The notes under the pieces were generated by a model. That model was given only the letters and a program-made list of their open reading frames with translations. It was not told the origin of the DNA and did not search any database. A stretch of DNA of 6,497 bases from Pseudomonadota bacterium (GTDB lineage: Bacteria; Pseudomonadota; Alphaproteobacteria; Rhizobiales; Xanthobacteraceae), in contig JAEYVN010000606.1 in the NCBI GenBank assembly GCA_023431725.1, forward strand, positions 1 through 6,497. The letters are read 5' to 3'. Shown here in pieces: positions 1-6,104 of the stretch; the first letter of the stretch is position 1, and each line of letters starts with the position of its first letter. Position numbers and translations under genes: made by a program.

Positions 1-2
1 AC

Positions 3-326
3 CTCGGTTATTGCCGCGCCAAGCCCGGCAAAGGGCCGATGATGCATAATCACGACACCAACGAGACCTTCATTCCGATGACCGGGACATGGCGCTGCTC
101 GTGGATCAACGAAAAGGGCGAGGTCGACTACGTCGATGCCAACCCGTTCGATGTCGTGTCCTTCCCCGCCGGCTGCGCACGCCGTTTCGAGAATGTGACC
201 AAGGGCGACCCGAACGAGGAATCGATCCTGATGTTCGTCATCGGCGGCGACGGCCCGCGTGCGGAATTCACCGACGAGTCGATGAAGGAACTCGAAGACG
301 CCGGCGTCTGGCCGGAAAAGAAGTAA
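3..326 (+). CDS. Cupin-domain protein, 5'-truncated by the window edge
   Basis: This is the C-terminal 107 residues of a small cupin-fold (beta-barrel) protein. The frame is open from base 3 with no stop, and it reads LGYCRAKPGKGP before the first Met codons at 39 and 42. Those Mets sit inside cupin motif 1, so neither is the true start. Motif 1 is clear: G-P-M-M-H-N-H-D-T-N-E then T-F-I-P-M-T-G, with likely metal ligands His (45-47), His (51-53) and Glu (63-65). Motif 2 reads FPAGCARRFENV, where the usual fourth ligand His is Arg (180-182). Cupins of this type include metal-dependent dioxygenases, isomerases and sugar- or ligand-binding proteins, so the reaction cannot be named. The acidic tail ends in VWPEKK. 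The hydrolase gene starts about 15 bases downstream on the same strand, which suggests co-transcription. Confidence 0.82.
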   Translation, partial: LGYCRAKPGKGPMMHNHDTNETFIPMTGTWRCSWINEKGEVDYVDANPFDVVSFPAGCARRFENVTKGDPNEESILMFVIGGDGPRAEFTDESMKELEDAGVWPEKK

Positions 327-341
327 CAGACCGCCGCACGC

Positions 342-1178
342 ATGGCGGATCACAGCATGTCATCAGCCGGACTCGCTGCGAAATCAGCCAGCAGACCGTG
401 GGATATGGCCGCGTCGCTCGCAACCGCCTCGGTTGCGGGCGTTGCAAATGCGCATGAAACCTGGCCCTATCTCGACACGGGTGCGAAAGGCCCGGTGTTG
501 ATCATGCTGCCCGGCTCGGTCGGCACCTGCGAGATGTTCTTCAAGCAGATCCGCACGCTGGGCGACAAGTATCGTCTCATCTCGGTCAGCTATCCCGCCG
601 AGCCTGATCCGAGCCGTCTTGCCGATGGCCTCGCCGGTCTGATGGATCATCTGAAGCTGGATCGTGCGAGCGTGCTCGGCTCATCCTTCGGCGGCTATTG
701 GGCGCAATTCTTTGGATTGCGTCACGCGGATCGCGTCGCGCATCTTTTTCTTGGCAACGCCTTCGTCACGCCGAATGAATTGTTTTCCAATCCGCTGTTC
801 GATCCGCAATGGATCGCCGACACCCCGCCGGCCGAACTGCAAGCGTTCTGGCTGCAGCGTGTGCAGCAGGCGCCGGACAGCGAACTGAAAGCAATCCAGC
901 TCGACATGCTCTCGGGCCGCCAGAGCGCAGAAAACCTGAAGGCGCGTTTCGTCGGCGTTGCGCAAGCCACGCTGTGTCCGCCGCTGCCGCTTGCCGCCCA
1001 GAGCATCACCATCATCGATTGCGAGGATGATCCGATCATCCCGCCGCAATCACGTCAGGATGTTCGCGATCGCTATCCGGGCGCACATATCCGTACGCTG
1101 CCGAAAGGCGGCCATTATCCGCATATCCTCAATTCCGAGGCTTACGACGCCATCATCACCGAACGCCTTTCCAGTTAA
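342..1178 (+). CDS. Alpha/beta hydrolase, maspardin-like
   Basis: This 278-residue protein has an alpha/beta-hydrolase fold and probably hydrolyses an ester, amide or C-C bond of a small molecule; the substrate is unknown. After a poorly conserved N-terminus (about residues 1-40), the core begins near WPYLDTG. The oxyanion-loop region is MLPGSVGT (55-62). The nucleophile elbow is G-S-S-F-G-G (113-118), with Ser115 as nucleophile. The acid is Asp229 or Asp230 in DCEDDP, and the catalytic His is His258 in KGGHYPH. A helical cap lies around 143-210. No lipoprotein or clear export signal is seen. From memory, the motifs GT-E-FF-QI, DHL-LD, S-GG--AQ and the C-terminal GG-(H)-YP resemble maspardin (SPG21). 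The start is uncertain: ATG 342 has only a distant purine stretch (GAAAAGAAG), and ATG 357 or 405 are alternatives that spare the core. The gene lies between the cupin and the binding-protein gene. Confidence 0.85.
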   Translation: MADHSMSSAGLAAKSASRPWDMAASLATASVAGVANAHETWPYLDTGAKGPVLIMLPGSVGTCEMFFKQIRTLGDKYRLISVSYPAEPDPSRLADGLAGLMDHLKLDRASVLGSSFGGYWAQFFGLRHADRVAHLFLGNAFVTPNELFSNPLFDPQWIADTPPAELQAFWLQRVQQAPDSELKAIQLDMLSGRQSAENLKARFVGVAQATLCPPLPLAAQSITIIDCEDDPIIPPQSRQDVRDRYPGAHIRTLPKGGHYPHILNSEAYDAIITERLSS

Positions 1179-1204
1179 ACAACGCCGGATCAACACGGCG
1201 ATTC

Positions 1205-1211
1205 AGGGAGG
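1205..1211 (+). promoter_or_regulatory. Strong ribosome-binding site for the binding-protein gene
   Basis: AGGGAGG lies five bases before ATG 1217. It is one of the best Shine-Dalgarno matches in the window and fixes the start of the substrate-binding protein. It fits the high expression usual for periplasmic binding proteins. Confidence 0.8.
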
Positions 1212-1216
1212 ACATC

Positions 1217-2467
1217 ATGTCCATAATGACTACGCTCTTCCGCCAGCTGAAATTCACGCTGGCATTTGTCGTCGCCATGGTTGCGGGAGGATCTGCCATG
1301 GCGGCCGATCCGATCAAGATCGGCCTCAGCATGGCACTGACCGGCGGCCTCGCCGCCAACGGCAAGGCCGCACTGCTGGCCATACAGATGTGGGCCGATG
1401 ACGTGAACAAGAAGGGTGGCCTGCTCGGCCGTCCGGTTCAGATCATCAGCTACGACGACCAGAGCAATCCGGCGACCGTGCCGAGCCTCTACACCAAGCT
1501 GATCGATCTCGACAAAGTCGATCTCGTGGTCTCGCCCTATGGCACCAACCTGATCGCGCCGGCCATGCCCGTCGTCATGCAGAAGGGCAAGACGATGATG
1601 AGCTTGTTCGGCGTCGGCGTGAACAAGCAGTTCGATTATGATCAATATTTCCAGATCATGCCGAACGGCGTTGAATCCGGCCATGCCATCCCGAACGCCT
1701 TTTTCGAGGTACTGAAGACGCTGAACCCGGCACCCAAGACGGTCGCAATCGTCGGCGCCGATGCAGAATTCGGCAAAGTCATCTCGGATGGGGCGCGCGA
1801 CATCGCCAAGAAGATGGGCCTCAAGATCGTCTATGACCGGTCCTATCCGCCGAGCACGGTGGATTTTGCACCGATCGCGCGGGCCATCCAGGCAGCCAAT
1901 CCCGAGGCGGTGTTCATTGCCTCCTACCCGATCGACAGCGTGGGCCTGTATCGCAGCCTCAACGAGGTTGGGCTGAAGACAAAATTGTTGGGCGGCGGCG
2001 CCGTGGGACCGCAATTCGCGACCATCAAGGCGCAGCTCGGCCCACTCCTGAACAATGCGCTTGGCTATGAAACCTATGTCCCCTCCGACAAGATGAACTT
2101 CCCGGGCATCCAGGATTTCATCAAGCGTTATCAGCAGCAGGCCTCCGGACAGGGCATCGACCCGCTTGGCTATTACGTGCCGCCCTTCATCTATGCGGCG
2201 ATGGAAATCGTGGGCCAGGCGGTCGAAAAGACCAAGTCGCTCGATCAGAAGGCGCTCGCCAAGACCATGCATGCGAACACCTTCTCGACCATCGTGGGCG
2301 ACATCAAATTCGCCAAGAACGGCGAATGGACCGAGCCGCGCATGCTGATGGTTCAATACAAGGGCATCGAAGGAAACGGCGTCGATCAGTTCCGTGATCC
2401 GGCCCGTTACACCATCCTTTATCCGCCGGCATTCAAGTCCGGCGACGCGGTCGTGCCTTATCGTTGA
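1217..2467 (+). CDS. ABC transporter periplasmic substrate-binding protein, Liv/HAAT type (Peripla_BP_6 fold)
   Basis: This 416-residue periplasmic receptor captures the ligand and delivers it to the LivH/LivM channel encoded downstream. A Sec signal peptide is clear: positive residues in the first 12 (R9, K12), a hydrophobic stretch at about 13-25, and probable cleavage after Ala29 (SAMA|ADP). The mature protein opens with IKIGLSMALTGGLAANGK, typical of type I Liv/amide-binding proteins, followed by NKKGGLLGRPVQ and YDDQSNPA (79-86). The second lobe starts near KTVAIVGADAEFGK (174-187). The C-terminal part has GDIKFAKNGEWTEPR (361-375), which matches the usual G-x-x-x-F-x-x-x-G family pattern. 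Length is normal for the larger members of the family. The start is set by AGGGAGG at 1205-1211. The ligand cannot be inferred; branched-chain amino acids, amides and aromatic acids are all possible. A 260-base gap separates this gene from the permeases. Confidence 0.93.
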   Translation: MSIMTTLFRQLKFTLAFVVAMVAGGSAMAADPIKIGLSMALTGGLAANGKAALLAIQMWADDVNKKGGLLGRPVQIISYDDQSNPATVPSLYTKLIDLDKVDLVVSPYGTNLIAPAMPVVMQKGKTMMSLFGVGVNKQFDYDQYFQIMPNGVESGHAIPNAFFEVLKTLNPAPKTVAIVGADAEFGKVISDGARDIAKKMGLKIVYDRSYPPSTVDFAPIARAIQAANPEAVFIASYPIDSVGLYRSLNEVGLKTKLLGGGAVGPQFATIKAQLGPLLNNALGYETYVPSDKMNFPGIQDFIKRYQQQASGQGIDPLGYYVPPFIYAAMEIVGQAVEKTKSLDQKALAKTMHANTFSTIVGDIKFAKNGEWTEPRMLMVQYKGIEGNGVDQFRDPARYTILYPPAFKSGDAVVPYR

Positions 2468-2505
2468 GCACTCGGCAGATTGTCGCAGGACCCACATTAT
2501 GGTAC

Positions 2506-2532
2506 GCGCCGGGCAAAATCTGCGCCCGGCGC
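2506..2532 (+). other. Perfect 9-bp GC hairpin after the binding-protein gene
   Basis: GCGCCGGGC (2506-2514) and GCCCGGCGC (2524-2532) are exact reverse complements around a 9-base loop (AAAATCTGC). The hairpin lies 38 bases after the stop codon of the binding protein. No run of T follows, so it is not a classical intrinsic terminator. A stem here could protect the 3' end of the binding-protein message or partly block read-through, giving more receptor than membrane subunits. That role is known for intergenic stems in other binding-protein operons and is inferred here. Confidence 0.6.
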
Positions 2533-2547
2533 ATCACCAGAAAATCG

Positions 2548-2561
2548 TTGAGCTGGATCAA
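2548..2561 (+). promoter_or_regulatory. Candidate FNR/FixK-type (Crp-Fnr family) binding site
   Basis: TTGAGCTGGATCAA matches nine of the ten specified bases of the consensus TTGAT-N4-ATCAA, and all of TTGA-N6-TCAA. It lies in the intergenic region before the permease genes, 167 bases upstream of the livH ATG. Alphaproteobacterial FixK, FnrL and AadR regulators use this motif to respond to low oxygen. A supporting promoter is not convincing: an activator centred at -41.5 would put the -10 near 2584-2589, where the sequence is CTTGCG. The nearest AT-rich hexamer is AATAAT at 2592-2597. The match could be chance. Confidence 0.35.
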
Positions 2562-2667
2562 AGCCACTAGCCAAGCTTCACAGCTTGCGGCAATAATCGA
2601 TGCAAGCGCATCTGGCGGCGCCTCGAAACGACCGCCTCAATGTAACAAGCGCGAGCGGGGAAGGATC

Positions 2668-2712
2668 ATGACGTCACTCATCCGACGTAACGGCCTTCGT
2701 ATCGAGTTTTAA
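2668..2712 (+). CDS. Possible 14-residue leader ORF before livH
   Basis: ATG at 2668 encodes MTSLIRRNGLRIEF followed by TAA, and it ends 15 bases before the livH start. A purine-rich GGGGAAGGA (2657-2665) stands just upstream, though its spacing to the ATG is short (2-3 bases). livH itself has only weak candidates (GCGGGG at 2713, ACGGA just before the ATG), so translation of the short ORF could help ribosomes load onto livH. The ORF is in the same frame as livH, separated from it by the single TAA at 2710-2712. The peptide has two Leu, two Ile and three Arg and resembles no known leader. It may be non-coding. Confidence 0.25.
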   Translation: MTSLIRRNGLRIEF

Positions 2713-2727
2713 GCGGGGCCTTACGGA

Positions 2728-3603
2728 ATGGAATTACCCGTCGAGCTTTTGATCAATGCGTTGATCGCCGGCATTTTGCTGGGTGGCTTCTACGCCGCCG
2801 TCACTGTCGGTATTTCGATTTCGTTCGGTATCCTCGATATCGTCAATATCGCGCATCCGGCCTTCATCATTCTCGGGTCGTATATCGCCTATATCGTCAA
2901 TCAAAGACTGGGCGTCGATCCGATCCTGACCTCCATTCTGGTGCTGCCGTTCTTCTATTATCTCGGCTCGCTGGTCTATCAGGTCTATTACCTGTCCTTC
3001 GAAAAGCGCGGACAGGAGGCGTTGCGCGGCCTCGCCTTCTTCTTCGGATTGTTGTTCGTCACCGAAGTGATCCTGATCCTCGTGTTCGGCGTCGACTATC
3101 GCTACGTGCAGGCCGGGTACATCGACTCCACTTTGCGCTTTGGCTTTGTCGATCTGCCGATGCGCATGGTCGTGCCATTCATCGTCTCGATGGCGCTGAT
3201 GGTCGGCCTGCAATGGTTCCTGTCGAAGACCTTCACCGGCCGCGCGATCATGGCGGTGGCACAGGATCAGCTCGCGCTGTCGCTGATGGCCGCCGATCCG
3301 ATCCGCATCAAGCGCATCGCCTTCTCGATCTCGATCGCAACCGCCGCCATTGCCGGCGCGCTGCTGATCATCATTCAGCCGGTCGAGCCGTCGGTCGGCC
3401 GTGAGTATATCGGCCGCGTGTTCGCCATCTGCGTGCTCGGCGGCATGGGCAGTCTGCCCGGCATGATCATCGCCGCCATGCTGCTCGGCATCGTCGAAAG
3501 CATCACCTCGACCTTCTACGGCCCGTCATGGGCTCCGGCGGTCGCGTTCGGCTTCCTCCTCATCACGCTGGCCGTACGGCCCTCCGGACTCCTGGGGCGA
3601 TAA
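2728..3603 (+). CDS. livH: LivH-type ABC transporter permease
   Basis: This 291-residue inner-membrane protein is one of the two channel subunits of a Liv/HAAT importer. Roughly eight hydrophobic segments are visible, near residues 7-33, 36-58, 66-88, 103-122, 146-164, 196-217, 229-257 and 268-284. Family hallmarks are LLGGFYAAVTVGISISFG at the N-terminus, the D-I-V-N-I-A-H-P segment (37-44), the cytoplasmic coupling loop GRAIMAVAQDQLALSLMAAD (171-190), VLGGMGSLPG (236-245) and the C-terminal RPSGLLGR. Length is normal. In the coupling loop A-Q-D-Q replaces the common R-D/N-x form. ATG 2728 is the natural family start; its ribosome-binding site is weak. Its stop overlaps the livM start (TAATG), so the two are probably translationally coupled. 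The substrate is not readable from the permease. Confidence 0.93.
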   Translation: MELPVELLINALIAGILLGGFYAAVTVGISISFGILDIVNIAHPAFIILGSYIAYIVNQRLGVDPILTSILVLPFFYYLGSLVYQVYYLSFEKRGQEALRGLAFFFGLLFVTEVILILVFGVDYRYVQAGYIDSTLRFGFVDLPMRMVVPFIVSMALMVGLQWFLSKTFTGRAIMAVAQDQLALSLMAADPIRIKRIAFSISIATAAIAGALLIIIQPVEPSVGREYIGRVFAICVLGGMGSLPGMIIAAMLLGIVESITSTFYGPSWAPAVAFGFLLITLAVRPSGLLGR

Positions 3604-4646
3604 TGCGTACCTGGCAATTTTTCCTCATCTCACTCGCCATCGCCATCGCGGGCTTTCTCGGCGCGCGTTTGCTGGGCAACGACTATCTGTTCTTCGCAGG
3701 TTACGTCGTTCTGCAGTTCATCGTGCTGGCCACGGCCTGGAACATTCTCGGCGGTTACTGCGGCTACGTGAACTTCGGTTCGGCCGCGTTCTTCGCCATC
3801 GGCGCCTATACCACCGTGGTGATGACCAAGCTGCCGGCCTTCGCCAAGCGCAATCTGCCGGAAGGTCTGGCCGATATCGTCGTCGCGATTACGCCGCCCT
3901 CGATGCCGGTCCTGGTGATCCTCGGCGGCGTGATCGCAGGCCTTGTCGGCCTCGGCACCGGCTATCTGACGCTGCGGCTGCGCGGCGTGTTCTTCGCCAT
4001 TGCCACGCTGGCGCTTGCGGTCGTGCTGCAGACGCTGATCGTCAACTGGGACTTCGTCGGCGGCTCGCGCGGCGCTTACGTGATCCGGCCGGCCACGGTG
4101 CCGCTGCTCGGCATCAACTACATCGAATATCTGTTCCTGGTGATGCTGGTCCTGGTGGTGGTCGCGCTGACCGCGGCCCGCGCCATCGAGCGCTCGCGGC
4201 TCGGCTACGGCTTCGCCACCATCCGCGACGACGAACAGGCGGCCGAGGCCTGCGGCGTGCCGACCCTGAAGCTGAAGCTGGTGGCCACCACGCTCAGCGG
4301 CGCCTTCATGGGCATGGCCGGTGCGCCCTTCCCCTATTACATCGGCTATCTGGAGCCCTCGTCGGCCTTCGGCCTCGCCTATGCGGTGAACGCCATCGCC
4401 ATGCCGATGATCGGCGGCACCACCAGCTGGGTCGGCCCGCTGCTCGGCGCCGTGCTGCTCGGCACGTTGCAGCAACTGGCGACAGTGACCATCTCTTCGG
4501 CGGTCAGCCTGCTCATCGTCGGCCTGCTGCTGGTGTTCTTCGTCATCATTGCGCCGAACGGCCTGATCGGACTGTTCAATCAATACTTCCGCCGCCCGAA
4601 ACCGGACGCGGAAGAGGCGCGTAAAGTTGCGGTGAAGACGTCATGA
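3603..4646 (+). CDS. livM: LivM-type ABC transporter permease
   Basis: This is the second channel subunit, 347 residues and highly hydrophobic, which pairs with LivH in the inner membrane. Recognisable family segments are WNILGGYCGYVNFGSAAFFA (46-65), then GLGTGYLTLRLRGVFFAIAT (116-135), the cytoplasmic coupling loop ERSRLGYGFATIRDDEQAAE (196-215) that contacts the ATPases, and a C-terminal IIAPNGLIGL. A basic, charged tail (FRRPKPDAEEARKVAVKTS) faces the cytoplasm. The start is ATG 3603, overlapping the livH stop as TAATG, with GGGG at 3594-3597 as ribosome-binding site. An in-frame ATG at 3528 would add 25 non-family residues that lie inside livH, and is rejected. The stop overlaps the livG start as ATGA (4643-4646). 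Length and motifs are ordinary for the family. Confidence 0.93.
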   Translation: MRTWQFFLISLAIAIAGFLGARLLGNDYLFFAGYVVLQFIVLATAWNILGGYCGYVNFGSAAFFAIGAYTTVVMTKLPAFAKRNLPEGLADIVVAITPPSMPVLVILGGVIAGLVGLGTGYLTLRLRGVFFAIATLALAVVLQTLIVNWDFVGGSRGAYVIRPATVPLLGINYIEYLFLVMLVLVVVALTAARAIERSRLGYGFATIRDDEQAAEACGVPTLKLKLVATTLSGAFMGMAGAPFPYYIGYLEPSSAFGLAYAVNAIAMPMIGGTTSWVGPLLGAVLLGTLQQLATVTISSAVSLLIVGLLLVFFVIIAPNGLIGLFNQYFRRPKPDAEEARKVAVKTS

Positions 4647-5380
4647 CAGCGCCCCTGCTCATCGCTGAGAATGTCGGCAAGCGGTTCGGCGGTTTCGTCG
4701 CGCTCGACAGCGTCAACCTCGAAGTCAAACAGGGCGAACGGCTTGGCCTGATCGGTCCAAATGGCTCCGGCAAATCGACGCTGGTCAATTGCATGTCCGG
4801 CACGCTGCACAACGAGACCGGCACCGTGACCTTCGACGGCCAGCCGATGAACGGGCTTGCGCCGCACGAGCGCACGCATCTGGGCATCGCGCGCTCGTTC
4901 CAGTTGCCGCGGCCGTTTCACACGCTGACTGTGGCCGAGAATATCCGCGTGCCCCTGCTCTACACCGTGCGGCTGCGGCGCGATGTGCCGCATACCCGCG
5001 AAGAGCTGGAGCATCGCTGCCACGAGGTGCTTGGCCTTGTCGGGCTGGAGCACAAGGCGAAGAAGCTGCCGAAGGACCTGACCCAGGTCGAGATGCGCAA
5101 GCTCGAACTCGCCCGCGCCATGGCGGCCGAACCCAAGCTGCTGATCGCCGACGAGGCGATGGCCGGCCTCTCTGAATCCGAGGTGAAAGACATCGTCGCG
5201 CTGCTGATCAACCTGAACGAGCGCGGCATCACCATCATACTGATCGAGCACATCATGACCGCCGTGAAGAGCTTCTCGCAGCGGCTGGTGGTGCTGGTCA
5301 GCGGCAAGAAGATCGCCGACGGCGATCCGGATGCCGTTCTCAGCAATCCCGAGGTTGAGAGGGCGTATCTTGGCCAATAG
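4643..5380 (+). CDS. livG: LivG-type ABC transporter ATPase with an atypical signature motif
   Basis: This 245-residue cytoplasmic ATP-binding subunit pairs with LivF to power the importer. The Walker A is GPNGSGKST (38-46, Lys44), the Q-loop is ARSFQLPRPF (Gln87), and the Walker B is KLLIADE (165-171, Glu171 as catalytic base). The switch His is His203 in LIEHIM. The family C-terminus V-S-G-K-K-I-A-D-G-D-P-D-A-V-L-S-N-P-E-V-x-x-A-Y-L-G is present. Two departures stand out: the ABC signature, normally LSxGQ/E, is LTQVE (146-150), and the Walker B context is DEAMAGL instead of DEPxAGL. The frame is intact and the rest is well conserved, so this is a divergent motif, not a decayed gene. Similar T-x-x-x signatures occur in some LivG relatives, from memory. 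Its start overlaps the livM stop by four bases, with GGTGAAG at 4631-4637 as ribosome-binding site. Confidence 0.93.
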   Translation: MTAPLLIAENVGKRFGGFVALDSVNLEVKQGERLGLIGPNGSGKSTLVNCMSGTLHNETGTVTFDGQPMNGLAPHERTHLGIARSFQLPRPFHTLTVAENIRVPLLYTVRLRRDVPHTREELEHRCHEVLGLVGLEHKAKKLPKDLTQVEMRKLELARAMAAEPKLLIADEAMAGLSESEVKDIVALLINLNERGITIILIEHIMTAVKSFSQRLVVLVSGKKIADGDPDAVLSNPEVERAYLGQ

Positions 5381-6101
5381 CCTCACCATCAAGAATATCA
5401 ACGCCGGCTATGGCGCGGTACGCGTTCTGGAAGACGTGTCGCTCGATATCGATTCCGGCAAGACCGTCGTGCTGCTCGGCACCAACGGCAATGGCAAGTC
5501 GACGCTGATCAAGTGTCTGATGGGCCTGTGCCGGCCGAGCGAAGGCTCGATCATCGCCGAAATCGACGGCGAGAAGCACAACCTCATCGGCAAGACCACC
5601 GAGGAGATCGTCGATCTCGGCATCGCGCTGGTGCCGGAAGGCCGCCGTCTGTTTCCTCGCCTGACGGTCGAGGAAAACCTCCTGCTCGGCGCCTTCCGCA
5701 AGACCGCGCGCAAGGACCTGAAGAAGAACATCGACTTCTGCTACACGGCCTTCCCGCGCCTCGCCGAACGCAAGAGCCAGCTGGCCGGCTCGATGAGCGG
5801 CGGCGAGCAGCAGATGCTGGCGCTCGGCCGTGCACTCATGCTGGCGCCGAAGATCCTCTTGATCGACGAGCCATCGGTCGGCCTCGCTCCGGTGCTGGTC
5901 AGCCGCACCATCGACACGATCCGCGAGCTGAAGGATCAGTATAATCTCACGGTGCTGATGGCCGAACAGAACTTCAATCAGGCGATCCGCATCGCCGATT
6001 CCGGCTATGTCATCGTGCACGGCAAGATCGCGTTCAGCGGCAAGTCGGCCGACGAGCTGAACAACAACGACCTGATCCGGAAATTCTATCTGGGGATCTA
6101 G
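5370..6101 (+). CDS. livF: LivF-type ABC transporter ATPase
   Basis: This is the second ATPase of the importer, about 243 residues from a TTG start. Motifs on that numbering are Walker A GTNGNGKST (37-45), the LivF-specific VPEGRRLFPRLTVEENLLLG (88-107), signature MSGGEQQ (142-148) and Walker B KILLIDEPSVGLAP (161-174, Glu167). The H-loop position is Gln200 in MAEQNFNQ; LivF proteins normally have Gln here, so this is not a defect. TTG 5370 is preferred because GAGAGGG (5357-5363) stands six bases before it and the product then starts directly with the conserved first strand (ANSLTIKNINAGYG). ATG 5331 would add 13 residues inside livG with no good ribosome-binding site, but cannot be excluded. 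The chosen start overlaps the livG end by 11 bases. It is the last gene of the operon, ending three bases before a palindromic repeat. Confidence 0.92.
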   Translation: MANSLTIKNINAGYGAVRVLEDVSLDIDSGKTVVLLGTNGNGKSTLIKCLMGLCRPSEGSIIAEIDGEKHNLIGKTTEEIVDLGIALVPEGRRLFPRLTVEENLLLGAFRKTARKDLKKNIDFCYTAFPRLAERKSQLAGSMSGGEQQMLALGRALMLAPKILLIDEPSVGLAPVLVSRTIDTIRELKDQYNLTVLMAEQNFNQAIRIADSGYVIVHGKIAFSGKSADELNNNDLIRKFYLGI

Positions 6102-6104
6102 AAC

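Noticed and set aside
1183..1200. CGCCG/CGGCG mini-hairpin between the hydrolase and the binding-protein gene
   Set aside because: The stem is only 5 bp with an 8-base loop, common by chance at this GC content, and no T run follows.
1190..2497. Long open frame (435 codons) on the minus strand across the binding-protein gene
   Set aside because: It is antisense to a gene with a clear signal peptide, ribosome-binding site and family motifs. Its translation is rich in Arg, His and Asp with no recognisable domain, as expected for a shadow frame in GC-rich DNA.
2464..2712. 82-codon frame with a TTG start filling the gap after the binding protein
   Set aside because: It overlaps the receptor stop, has no ribosome-binding site at its start, runs through the GC hairpin and has no recognisable domain. 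Only its last 14 codons (from ATG 2668) have a plausible start and are listed separately.
3528..3602. N-terminal extension of livM from an upstream in-frame ATG
   Set aside because: The extra 25 residues are Arg/Gly/Pro-rich, lie inside livH and precede a normal LivM N-terminus. ATG 3603 with GGGG upstream fits better.
3630..4583. Minus-strand open frame of 317 codons opposite livM
   Set aside because: The translation is low-complexity (His, Gln, Asp, Glu, Arg) and mirrors the hydrophobic codons of livM, so it is a shadow frame.
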